Of a stretch of 9,298 nucleotides of DNA, positions 1 through 6,575 are shown in pieces. The first letter of the stretch is position 1. Each line of letters starts with the position of its first letter. The DNA lies in the NCBI GenBank assembly GCA_963578625.1, contig CAUZEO010000211.1:1-9298 (forward strand), in the 5' to 3' direction. Source of the DNA: CAUZEO01 sp963578625. GTDB taxonomy: Bacteria > Verrucomicrobiota > Kiritimatiellia > SLOV01. Below the pieces are notes generated by a model, which was not told the origin of the DNA, ran no database searches, and saw only the letters and a program-made list of their open reading frames with translations. The translations under genes and the position numbers were made by a program.

Positions 1-408
1 CCCGATCACGAGTGCATCATGGGTGACGGCATGGCCAAGCTGTTATACGCCGCGGGCAGCGTAGGCGCGGTGACCAACGGCGGCGTCCGGGACGTGGACG
101 GGCTTCTTTCGGTGCCGTACCCGGTCTATTCCAAGGGCACCGTTATCCATCATACCCCGATCCGATTCTGCAAAATAAATCAGCCCGTGGAGATCGGCGG
201 TATCACCGTGTCTCCGGGCGACGTCATCCATGCCAACAAAGAGGGCGTGATCAAGATTCCGCCGGGATGCCTGGATGTCCTGACGGAAAGAGCAATCGCG
301 ATGAGAGCAGTCGAACACGAATCGCACATCGGAAATCGCAGGTCCGACTTGGAGCCTCGCGAAGCAAAGCGTCGAACAGCAGCGAAGGTGAAAGAATATG
401 GGTTTTGA
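1..408 (+). CDS. RraA-family protein, 3' part (aldolase/decarboxylase-like)
   Basis: The reading frame is open to the left edge of the window (six codons before the ATG at 19), so this is the C-terminal part of a longer gene; the ATG at 19 is probably internal. The fragment shows the RraA / HMG-CHA aldolase fold signature: a GDGMAKLLYAAG helix, then GAVTNGGVRD with the Arg-Asp pair at 88-93, then PVYSKGTVIHHTPIRF and VEIGGITVSPGDVIHANKEG. In characterised family members with aldolase or oxaloacetate decarboxylase activity, the Arg contacts substrate and the Asp helps hold the divalent metal; both are present here, so an enzyme acting on a small keto-acid is more likely than the E. coli-type RNase E inhibitor. 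It is presumably cytoplasmic. The true substrate cannot be read from sequence; a role in sugar-acid breakdown is an inference from the nearby glycosidases. The gene ends 49 bp before the stop of the convergent glycosidase gene. Confidence 0.85.
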   Translation, partial: PDHECIMGDGMAKLLYAAGSVGAVTNGGVRDVDGLLSVPYPVYSKGTVIHHTPIRFCKINQPVEIGGITVSPGDVIHANKEGVIKIPPGCLDVLTERAIAMRAVEHESHIGNRRSDLEPREAKRRTAAKVKEYGF

Positions 409-457
409 CGCAGTCCATGATTTTCACATCAGGGTTTAGAGTGCGTCGATTCGTGGG

Positions 458-3052
458 TTACGAATACCGTGCGACGACTTTTGCTTCGCCGGTGAATTTC
501 TCGATTGTGATTTCTTCGCTGTCCGCGTTGTAGTCTCCACCCTCGACACTCGTCGCCCGTTTCTCTTCCGGGTGCGGGAGACGGAAGACTACGGTATCGG
601 GACGGCGATCCGGATCGCATGAGATGGATGCTTCAATCACCCCTTCCGCAACCCGGGACTGCACGTGAACGTCCAGTTTCCCGAAGTAGCTGGCGACACC
701 CTCGAGCGCGATTTTTTTCCCGTCTTCCAGCCAGGCCCGCGGTACGCATCGGAGCAGATAGAGTGCGTTCCCCTGCTCCATGTAGAGCATGAGCCGGGTA
801 TGCATAAGAAACTGGCCTTCTTCGCCGATTTTGTGCGGTGCTTCATGGTAGAAGTGCTCCCACCATGAGTAGGTCTCCCGGTCGATGAGCGCTGTCAGCG
901 CATTGTAATAGGCCTTGAGAAACGCCTTGGCCTCGCCGCGGTAGAGGTGCGCGTACTGATGCCGCGCAAGATAGGGCTGACTGAAGGATGTGTTCCGGGA
1001 ACGGTACAACTCACAGTCGCTGTTCACCAGGAAATCGGCCGCCTGCTCGTTCGCTTCGACAATTTCATGGTAAATCAGGATCAAGGGTCCCAGTGAATCA
1101 TCTCGAAGATTCACTGCGCCGTGGGTCCACCAATTGCCGCCGTCCGTGAACAGACTCGAGGGGCCGGAGCGGCCCAGCCACGGCGCTACCGTGGGGCACC
1201 ACGTCCCGTCGCTCAACGGCACCGCGGGCCCGCGCGCCTGTTCATGCCGGAACGCTTTCAGGATATCCTCCTTGAGCGAGTTCGACGCATCCCGGAGACG
1301 GCCGCCTTCGTCGGCATCGAGCTCCGACACAACTTCGGCGATCCGGCTGAGACCGAGATAGAAATACCCGTTCAGCATGAAGATAATTTCGTCGTCCTCC
1401 GGATCGGCGACTTTCCCCTCGAGCAATCCGAATCGCCCGCCTTTCTGTTCGTCGGCCTGGTTCCGCGCGCGCCAGGTGAGCAGAAAATCAACAGACTTTC
1501 GAACACCGGGGAGGATGCTTCGGAGCCAGTCGTTGTCCCGGGTATAGCGGTAATGCTCTCCCACCAGCCACATGATGCATCCGGTTTCGAGCATGTACCC
1601 GGTGAAATTCTGCATGAATCCGTTCTCATGCTGCTTCTCGAAATAGTAGGCAATACACCGGCGCGAGATGTCGTGAAGCCCCAGCGAATCAAGATAGTTG
1701 ATGATGGTTGAGGTCTCCGAACCGATCGGGCTATAGGTCCCGTTCGCCATGGCGATCGGGCCGTCTGGCTCGCGGCCGTAGTTCACCAGATCCACGTGCA
1801 GGTGCCCGGCTCGAATCAATTCGTCGATTCGTTTCTCGGGCACACGGATCCGCGCCGCGCGATTTAGTTTTCCCCTCCAGAAACGGCGACAGTCGGCGAG
1901 CCCCGCATCGAAATCGCGCGCATGCAGCGCTGCCGCCCGTTCTCTCGAAAGCGGGCTGTGGGGAATATAGAATTCCAGGGTGGTCGTCCCCCCCGGAGGA
2001 AGCAGGACCGCGATCTCGGGCTGGCCGAGTGGATTGCCGTCAATTCGTGAAATTCCGAAGACTTCATCCGAATCTTTGTGGAGGCTGAACCCGGCTTCGC
2101 AATCATAGTCGTGCGGAACCGCATTTCCGTAGATGTCGTGCGGATAAATCGTCTTGAAGAATGCGTGTCGCGGGGACGACCCGGTATTCTCGGCGGTGAT
2201 GCGGACGCAGAGTACGGTCTCTTCCACGCCATCGAATTCGGTTTTTAGCCGGGACTTGAACTCGGCGCGCTGCTCTTCCGTTAGCGCATTGCACACAGAC
2301 AACCCATCCGCCACGAGGTAGTCCGTGCCCCGCAGATTTTTTTCCTGGAGCCGCGATTTCTCGAGAGACGCATAGCAGATGTGGTCGTAGCGAACTTCGT
2401 CATCGACCCGTTCAATCTTGAGAATCGGCAATACGCCGCCGTCGAGACGACGCCGAACTTTATCCTCGCAGCCCCATCCTCGGCCGGCAGAGAATCCGTA
2501 CCTCGGCCTCATGTGGGTCTCCTCCTTCCAGAAGTATCCATGGCCGGAAAATCGTGGCTGAATCCAGTCCGTGTATAGCATCGGCTGCCGAAGCCCGACT
2601 TCGAAAATCCGAACGTCCCGGCTCAATCCCAACCAGATCTGGCACTTCTGCACGAGGGTGTGGCGCGCCGCTGCGTTGAACGTCTCTTCTGGTTCCGCCT
2701 CAAGCTGCTCCAGCGTCGTCTTCAGTCCGTTATTTTCAATCGCATCCAGGATCTGGGCATAAGATCGAGCATCGCCGGAGGACGTAACCGCAATTTCATA
2801 GCCCGGAATCAATATGGGCCACGATTCATCGACATCCCGGAGGAAGAACGAAAATGCCACCCTCTCCGAGCAAAAGCGCATAATCGAGGGAAACTTCCCG
2901 ATAGATAGGTTGTCGGCCTCTATTTCCAATTCCAACCGGCCATTCTCCTCATTCCCGTCGAACGAAGAGCTGCCCGCCACCGTACCATAGTCGACCTCGA
3001 CTCCGCCGGGGCCGGGAGCCGTTGACCAGAGGATTGCGATCTGTTTTTTCAT
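458..3052 (-). CDS. Large six-hairpin glycosidase-like protein (family unassigned)
   Basis: An 864-residue protein. The start at 3052 is supported by an AGGAG Shine-Dalgarno six bases upstream. No signal peptide or membrane segment is visible, so a cytoplasmic location is likely. Roughly, residues 1-390 look beta-rich (N-terminal sandwich). Residues 400-770 look like an (alpha/alpha)6 barrel: amphipathic helices separated by aromatic and acidic loops such as YSPIGSETSTIINYLDSLG (440-458), NGFMQNFTGYMLETG (477-491), GEHYRYTRDNDWL (498-510), FTDGGNWWTHGAVN (635-648) and SWWEHFYHEAP (729-739). Residues 772-864 look like the small C-terminal beta domain often following such barrels (WLEDGKKIALEGVASYFG). 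Candidate catalytic acids include E446, E489, E499, E732 and E737, but I cannot assign acid and base. This architecture is seen in GH78, GH95 and related inverting families; I do not recognise a specific GH family. It diverges from the GH106-like gene, suggesting a shared substrate. It might be a glycosidase of another specificity or a phosphorylase-like relative. Confidence 0.75.
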   Translation of the reverse strand: MKKQIAILWSTAPGPGGVEVDYGTVAGSSSFDGNEENGRLELEIEADNLSIGKFPSIMRFCSERVAFSFFLRDVDESWPILIPGYEIAVTSSGDARSYAQILDAIENNGLKTTLEQLEAEPEETFNAAARHTLVQKCQIWLGLSRDVRIFEVGLRQPMLYTDWIQPRFSGHGYFWKEETHMRPRYGFSAGRGWGCEDKVRRRLDGGVLPILKIERVDDEVRYDHICYASLEKSRLQEKNLRGTDYLVADGLSVCNALTEEQRAEFKSRLKTEFDGVEETVLCVRITAENTGSSPRHAFFKTIYPHDIYGNAVPHDYDCEAGFSLHKDSDEVFGISRIDGNPLGQPEIAVLLPPGGTTTLEFYIPHSPLSRERAAALHARDFDAGLADCRRFWRGKLNRAARIRVPEKRIDELIRAGHLHVDLVNYGREPDGPIAMANGTYSPIGSETSTIINYLDSLGLHDISRRCIAYYFEKQHENGFMQNFTGYMLETGCIMWLVGEHYRYTRDNDWLRSILPGVRKSVDFLLTWRARNQADEQKGGRFGLLEGKVADPEDDEIIFMLNGYFYLGLSRIAEVVSELDADEGGRLRDASNSLKEDILKAFRHEQARGPAVPLSDGTWCPTVAPWLGRSGPSSLFTDGGNWWTHGAVNLRDDSLGPLILIYHEIVEANEQAADFLVNSDCELYRSRNTSFSQPYLARHQYAHLYRGEAKAFLKAYYNALTALIDRETYSWWEHFYHEAPHKIGEEGQFLMHTRLMLYMEQGNALYLLRCVPRAWLEDGKKIALEGVASYFGKLDVHVQSRVAEGVIEASISCDPDRRPDTVVFRLPHPEEKRATSVEGGDYNADSEEITIEKFTGEAKVVARYS

Positions 3053-3058
3053 AAGTCA

Positions 3059-3063
3059 CTCCT
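3059..3063 (-). promoter_or_regulatory. Ribosome binding site of the six-hairpin gene
   Basis: The minus strand reads AGGAGTGACTTATG: a strong AGGAG core with six bases before the ATG at 3052. It fixes the start codon of the 864-residue protein. Confidence 0.75.
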
Positions 3064-3070
3064 GATTTGT

Positions 3071-3088
3071 ATGCGCATCGCAATTGCG
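3071..3088. promoter_or_regulatory. Two adjacent palindromes, candidate operator
   Basis: ATGCGCAT (3071-3078) and CGCAATTGCG (3079-3088) are perfect palindromes lying edge to edge, just downstream of the candidate -10 element of the minus-strand promoter. They would overlap or follow the expected transcription start, a usual place for a repressor site. No regulator family is recognised; short palindromes also occur by chance, so this is tentative. Confidence 0.3.
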
Positions 3089-3094
3089 GCCAAA

Positions 3095-3123
3095 TCTATA
3101 CGCATTTCCGGGTTGATCCGCAA
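3095..3123 (-). promoter_or_regulatory. Candidate sigma70-like promoter of the six-hairpin gene
   Basis: On the minus strand, TTGCGG (3118-3123) is followed by exactly 17 bases and then TATAGA (3095-3100, followed by TTT). The -35 box matches the consensus at 3 of 6 bases and the -10 at 4 of 6. Initiation would fall about 35-40 bases before the ATG, leaving a short leader with the ribosome binding site. PVC promoters are poorly known, so this is a candidate only. Confidence 0.4.
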
Positions 3124-3159
3124 CGAATATCCTTCCCACCACCCATGGGTACCCGCCCC

Positions 3160-3326
3160 CCCCAAGTGCGAAGCCAACGCCGCGGCACGGCGCCTCCGGC
3201 CCGTGTCGGAGCAGGAAATGAGGAAGGATGGGGAACGAAGAGAGCAAGCTCCTTTCGTGCGCTCCTTTTCCTCGTCCCTGGTGCCGACACGGGCCGGAGG
3301 CGCCGTGCCACGTAAGACACTTGGGG
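3160..3326. repeat. 167-bp quasi-palindrome with 26-bp perfect inverted arms
   Basis: Positions 3184-3209 and 3284-3309 are exact reverse complements over 26 bp (left arm begins GGCACGGCGCCTCC). The 74 bp between them continue the symmetry imperfectly: CAGG, GAGGAA, ACGAA and GAGC on the left each recur in order as reverse complements on the right, closing at GAGC-AA-GCTC (3242-3251). The symmetry centre, 3246/3247, is the same for the arms and the apex. A further outer pair, CCCCAAGTG (3160-3168) and CACTTGGGG (3318-3326), sits outside with unequal spacers of 15 and 8 bp. As a result both strands, read as protein, give similar Arg-rich peptides (RRLRPVS...PTRAGGAVPR), which are not real genes. 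The left half of the interior is purine-rich. No target-site duplication was found. Best reading: a REP/MITE-like mobile or dispersed hairpin; it could instead be a structured regulatory element. It lies upstream of both candidate promoters. Confidence 0.85.
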
Positions 3327-3332
3327 TCCTGG

Positions 3333-3361
3333 TTGGGCTCCGCTACACGTGCTACTTGAAT
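3333..3361 (+). promoter_or_regulatory. Weak candidate promoter of the GH106-like gene
   Basis: TTGGGC (3333-3338), a 17-base spacer, then TTGAAT (3356-3361). Both boxes are poor matches (about 4 of 6 each). The -10 overlaps an interrupted dyad TTGAA (3356-3360) / TTCAA (3374-3378) that could be a regulator site. Placed between the quasi-palindrome and the start codon, it is the best option visible for plus-strand transcription, but only weakly supported. Confidence 0.2.
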
Positions 3362-3409
3362 CAGTGATGGCTTTTCAAATCGTTTTTTCCTGCGAAGATT
3401 CATGCAACT

Positions 3410-3413
3410 GGAG
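3410..3413 (+). promoter_or_regulatory. Probable ribosome binding site of the GH106-like gene
   Basis: GGAG lies 11 bases before the ATG at 3425, at the long end of usual spacing. No better purine-rich motif is nearer, and the encoded protein begins with the expected N-terminus of this family, so the start is still preferred. Confidence 0.5.
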
Positions 3414-3424
3414 AACGCCGAATC

Positions 3425-6400
3425 ATGAACAAAGAACTACTGCGCAATTTTCGAAATCCACCCGCAATCTATCGAGGGAAACCTTTCTGGGCGTGGAACG
3501 GCCGATTGGACCCGGAGGAGTTACGCTGGCAGGTCCGCGTAATGCAGAGAATGGGCTTGGGCGGCTTTTTCATGCACTCCCGAATCGGTCTGGAGACAGA
3601 GTACCTCTCCGAAGAATGGCATGCATGCATTGATGCCTGCATCGACGAGGCCCGCAAGCTTGGCATGGAGGCCTGGTTGTACGATGAAGACCGGTGGCCG
3701 TCGGGATCGGGGGGCGGCATCGTAACCGCCGACAAGCGATACCGGATGAAGTATCTCGAGATGCGGGAATCAACAAATGGGAAGTTGAGGAATCCTCCGG
3801 GTACCCGTCTTGCCCGGTTTATCGCCAAAGTGGACGGCTGCACCGCGACCAATGTCCGGCGCCTACGATCCGGAGAACGGCCTCGGCTACACCAGGGAGA
3901 AACCTTTCTCGACTTCTACGTGCGCGAAGCCCCGAAATCGAGTTGGTACAATGGCGAGACCTACCTCGATACCATGGACCATGCGTCCGTGAAGGCATTC
4001 ATCAACTCGACTCACCAGGAATACCGGCGCCGATTCGGAAAAGACTTTGGCGGCACCATACCCGGGATGTTTACCGACGAGCCGAATCACGGTGGATATT
4101 TCAATGAAATGCAATGGACCAGCAGGGGCAAGAGCGTTCCTTGGACGACCAAACTGCCTTCTGTTTTCCAGAGCCGATACCGGTACGACGTGCTGGATCA
4201 TTTACCGGAGCTGTTTCTCGATGTAGACGGCGACGGCGTCACCCCCGCGCGTCACAATTTTCATGACTGCACCACCTTTCTGTTTGCCGATGCTTTCGGC
4301 CGCCAGATCGGCGAGTGGTGCGATCGCAATGAAATGATCCACACCGGACACATCCTGGCGGAGCAGACGCTGAGTTCGCAAACCTGGGTCGTAGGAAGCT
4401 GCATGCGCTTTTACGAGCACATGCAGGCGCCCGGCATGGATCTTCTCACCCAGTACTGGCGGGAGTACGACACCGCCAAGCAGGTCAGCTCCGCCGCACG
4501 GCAGTTCGGAAAAACCTGGCGTCTCACCGAAACGTACGGCTGCACCGGCTGGGACTTTCCGTTCGAGGGCCACAAGGCAATCGGCGACTGGCAGGTCGCC
4601 ATGGGCATCAATCTGCGCTGCCAGCATCTGTCCTGGTACACCATGCGGGGTACGGCAAAACGGGATTACCCCGCGAGCATTTTCTACCAGTCGCCCTGGT
4701 GGGACAGCTACCACGTGGTGGAAGACTATTTTGGCCGGGTCCATGCCGCCATGACGCGCGGGGAGGAGGTCCGTGATCTACTGGTGGTTCACCCGGTGGA
4801 AAGTATGTGGGTACAGTGCCGACAAGACTGGTGGGGAGACGAGTACCTGCCGAAGAAGCATGTCATCGACTTTGACAACACCCTGTCCCTCGTTCGGGAT
4901 GCCCTGCTGGGGGCGAATATCGACTTTGATTACGGGGATGAAGAGATCCTCTCGCGGCACGGAAAACTTTCATTGCGAGGAAAAGAACCTTCGATCGTGC
5001 TCGGAAAGGCGCGATACAAAGCGGTGCTCGTCCCCCCGCTGATTACGATGCGTACGTCCACACTCAAACTGCTGAAACGCTTTCAGAAAGCCGGTGGAAC
5101 GGTTGTGTTTGCGGGACCCGCCTGCAAATATCTCGATGCGATGCCGTCGGAAGAGGTGAAGACATTCGCCGCCTGCTGTGTCTCCGCCCCCGTAAAGGGA
5201 GAACAGCTGGCCAAATCGGTTGACCCATTGTGTCGACGCATCTCCATCACCGACGAAGACGGATCGGAAATCGTGCCCGCACTCTACCTGCTCCGCGAAG
5301 ATAGCGAAGCCATGTACCTTTTTGTCTGCAACGTCGGTCACGATTTCCGGGGGAAACCGCTCGATCCACACATCAGGAACCGTTTGTCAGTATTTCCCAA
5401 AGCATCCATTCACGGATTCGTCGGCTGCAAAGGAAAGCCGCTCGAGTTGGACCCAAATACGGGTGAAGTGATGACAACCTCCGCGAGACGGCGCCGGGAC
5501 GGCTGGGCCATCGAGACATCGCTGGGGCATTCCGGAAGTCGAATCTTCGTGATCCCGAAGCGCGCCGGCAAAAGCGCGGTACGCGTCGCGAAGCCACTGC
5601 GCATCGCGCGATCCCGCACGCTCTCGGCCAAGCGCTGGGACATTTCACTGAGCGAGAATAATAACTTTGTGCTGGATCGGCCCGCGTTCCGGATCGGCAG
5701 CGGCCGGTGGAGAAAAGCGGACGAAATTCTGCGCGTAGACCTCGCAGTTCGGAAGGAAGCCAGCATCCCGGAACGGCACTGGAGCATGGTGCAGCCGTGG
5801 GCCATAAAACGCCGAAAGAACCCGCCCAGTGTCGCCATCGCACTCAGGTACCGCTTCCAGGTGGATTCATCACCCTCCGGAGACGTCTGCCTCGCGCTGG
5901 AGAATCCCGAACAGTTCGACGCGGCATTAAACGGTCATCAGCTCAACACCGACACGGAATGCGGGTGGTGGACGGACAAGTCCCTTCGAAAAATCGGGTT
6001 CCCGCCGACACTCTTCCGTATCGGCGAAAATGAGCTGATCCTGCGGTGCAAGTATGATGAAAACCATCCCGGTCTCGAACCCGTATTTCTTCTCGGCAAT
6101 TTCGGCGCGAAACTGAAAGGAACGGGAGCGGTCATGACCAATCCGCCTGCGTCACTACGCCTTGGGAACTGGGTCGGACAATCCCTCGCATTCTACTCGG
6201 GCTCTGTTACCTACTTAAAAAAGGTGAGACCTGATTTGAAGGGCAAGGAGCGCCTCTTCGTGCGCGCATCGGATTTCGACGGCGTAGCGATTCGCGTGTG
6301 GGTGGACGGAAATATTGCCGGAATCACCGGGTGGGAACCTTTCGAAGTAGAGATCACCGACTACTGCAAATTAGAAACCATTTTGCTCGGAATCGAGGTG

Positions 6401-6565
6401 CTGGGCCATCGCCGTAATTCACACGGACCGCTTCACCATACGAAACGGGATGTGGAGTTCTGCGGGCCGGACCAGTTCGAGTCGACAGGTAAAGAGTGGT
6501 CCGACGCCTACCAGTTGGTTCCGGCAGGATTGAAAGCCTCACCCGTTCTGGTATGGAAGAAATAG
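3425..6565 (+). CDS. GH106-like glycoside hydrolase (alpha-L-rhamnosidase type)
   Basis: A 1046-residue protein without a visible signal peptide, so probably cytoplasmic. GH106 enzymes hydrolyse terminal alpha-L-rhamnosyl residues of plant polysaccharides such as rhamnogalacturonans. Residues 15-55 (YRGKPFWAWNGRLDPEEL, then MGLGGFFMHSRIGL) and 83-99 (AWLYDEDRWPSGSGGG) are the typical opening of the TIM-barrel domain. GMFTDEPNH (214-222) and LTETYGCTGWDFPFE (367-381) are the acidic loops at barrel strand ends; E219 and E369 are my candidates for catalytic or metal-binding acids, by analogy with clan-A-like barrels. Residues about 450-575 resemble the glutamine-amidotransferase-like domain that follows such barrels (YKAVLVPPLITM, GGTVVFAGP). 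Residues about 905-1046 look like a galactose-binding-type jelly roll (FYSGSVTYLKK, VRVWVDGN-like strand, WEPFEVEITDY). Length suits the family. The exact substrate is uncertain: many PVC members of this superfamily are uncharacterised. It diverges from the six-hairpin gene and stops 10 bp short of the convergent repeat gene. Confidence 0.8.
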   Translation: MNKELLRNFRNPPAIYRGKPFWAWNGRLDPEELRWQVRVMQRMGLGGFFMHSRIGLETEYLSEEWHACIDACIDEARKLGMEAWLYDEDRWPSGSGGGIVTADKRYRMKYLEMRESTNGKLRNPPGTRLARFIAKVDGCTATNVRRLRSGERPRLHQGETFLDFYVREAPKSSWYNGETYLDTMDHASVKAFINSTHQEYRRRFGKDFGGTIPGMFTDEPNHGGYFNEMQWTSRGKSVPWTTKLPSVFQSRYRYDVLDHLPELFLDVDGDGVTPARHNFHDCTTFLFADAFGRQIGEWCDRNEMIHTGHILAEQTLSSQTWVVGSCMRFYEHMQAPGMDLLTQYWREYDTAKQVSSAARQFGKTWRLTETYGCTGWDFPFEGHKAIGDWQVAMGINLRCQHLSWYTMRGTAKRDYPASIFYQSPWWDSYHVVEDYFGRVHAAMTRGEEVRDLLVVHPVESMWVQCRQDWWGDEYLPKKHVIDFDNTLSLVRDALLGANIDFDYGDEEILSRHGKLSLRGKEPSIVLGKARYKAVLVPPLITMRTSTLKLLKRFQKAGGTVVFAGPACKYLDAMPSEEVKTFAACCVSAPVKGEQLAKSVDPLCRRISITDEDGSEIVPALYLLREDSEAMYLFVCNVGHDFRGKPLDPHIRNRLSVFPKASIHGFVGCKGKPLELDPNTGEVMTTSARRRRDGWAIETSLGHSGSRIFVIPKRAGKSAVRVAKPLRIARSRTLSAKRWDISLSENNNFVLDRPAFRIGSGRWRKADEILRVDLAVRKEASIPERHWSMVQPWAIKRRKNPPSVAIALRYRFQVDSSPSGDVCLALENPEQFDAALNGHQLNTDTECGWWTDKSLRKIGFPPTLFRIGENELILRCKYDENHPGLEPVFLLGNFGAKLKGTGAVMTNPPASLRLGNWVGQSLAFYSGSVTYLKKVRPDLKGKERLFVRASDFDGVAIRVWVDGNIAGITGWEPFEVEITDYCKLETILLGIEVLGHRRNSHGPLHHTKRDVEFCGPDQFESTGKEWSDAYQLVPAGLKASPVLVWKK

Positions 6566-6575
6566 GATCCGCGGG

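Noticed and set aside
407..447. Inverted repeat GACGCA / TGCGTC as a terminator between the RraA-family and six-hairpin genes
   Set aside because: Six-base stem with a 29-base loop and no T-run; too weak to call.
1121..1711. 196-residue plus-strand open frame
   Set aside because: Antisense to the well supported six-hairpin gene, Arg/Pro-rich, with no recognisable domain.
3141..3163. Nested palindromes ACCCATGGGT and GGGTACCC next to a run of eight C
   Set aside because: Short and GC-rich, outside the main arms, with no partner site; likely chance or a decayed flank of the quasi-palindrome.
3056..3403. Several small open frames on both strands across the intergenic region
   Set aside because: They run through the quasi-palindrome; the similar peptides on opposite strands are explained by its symmetry, not by coding.
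4202..4744. 180-residue minus-strand open frame
   Set aside because: Entirely antisense to the GH106-like gene, in a region where the plus-strand protein has clear catalytic-domain motifs.
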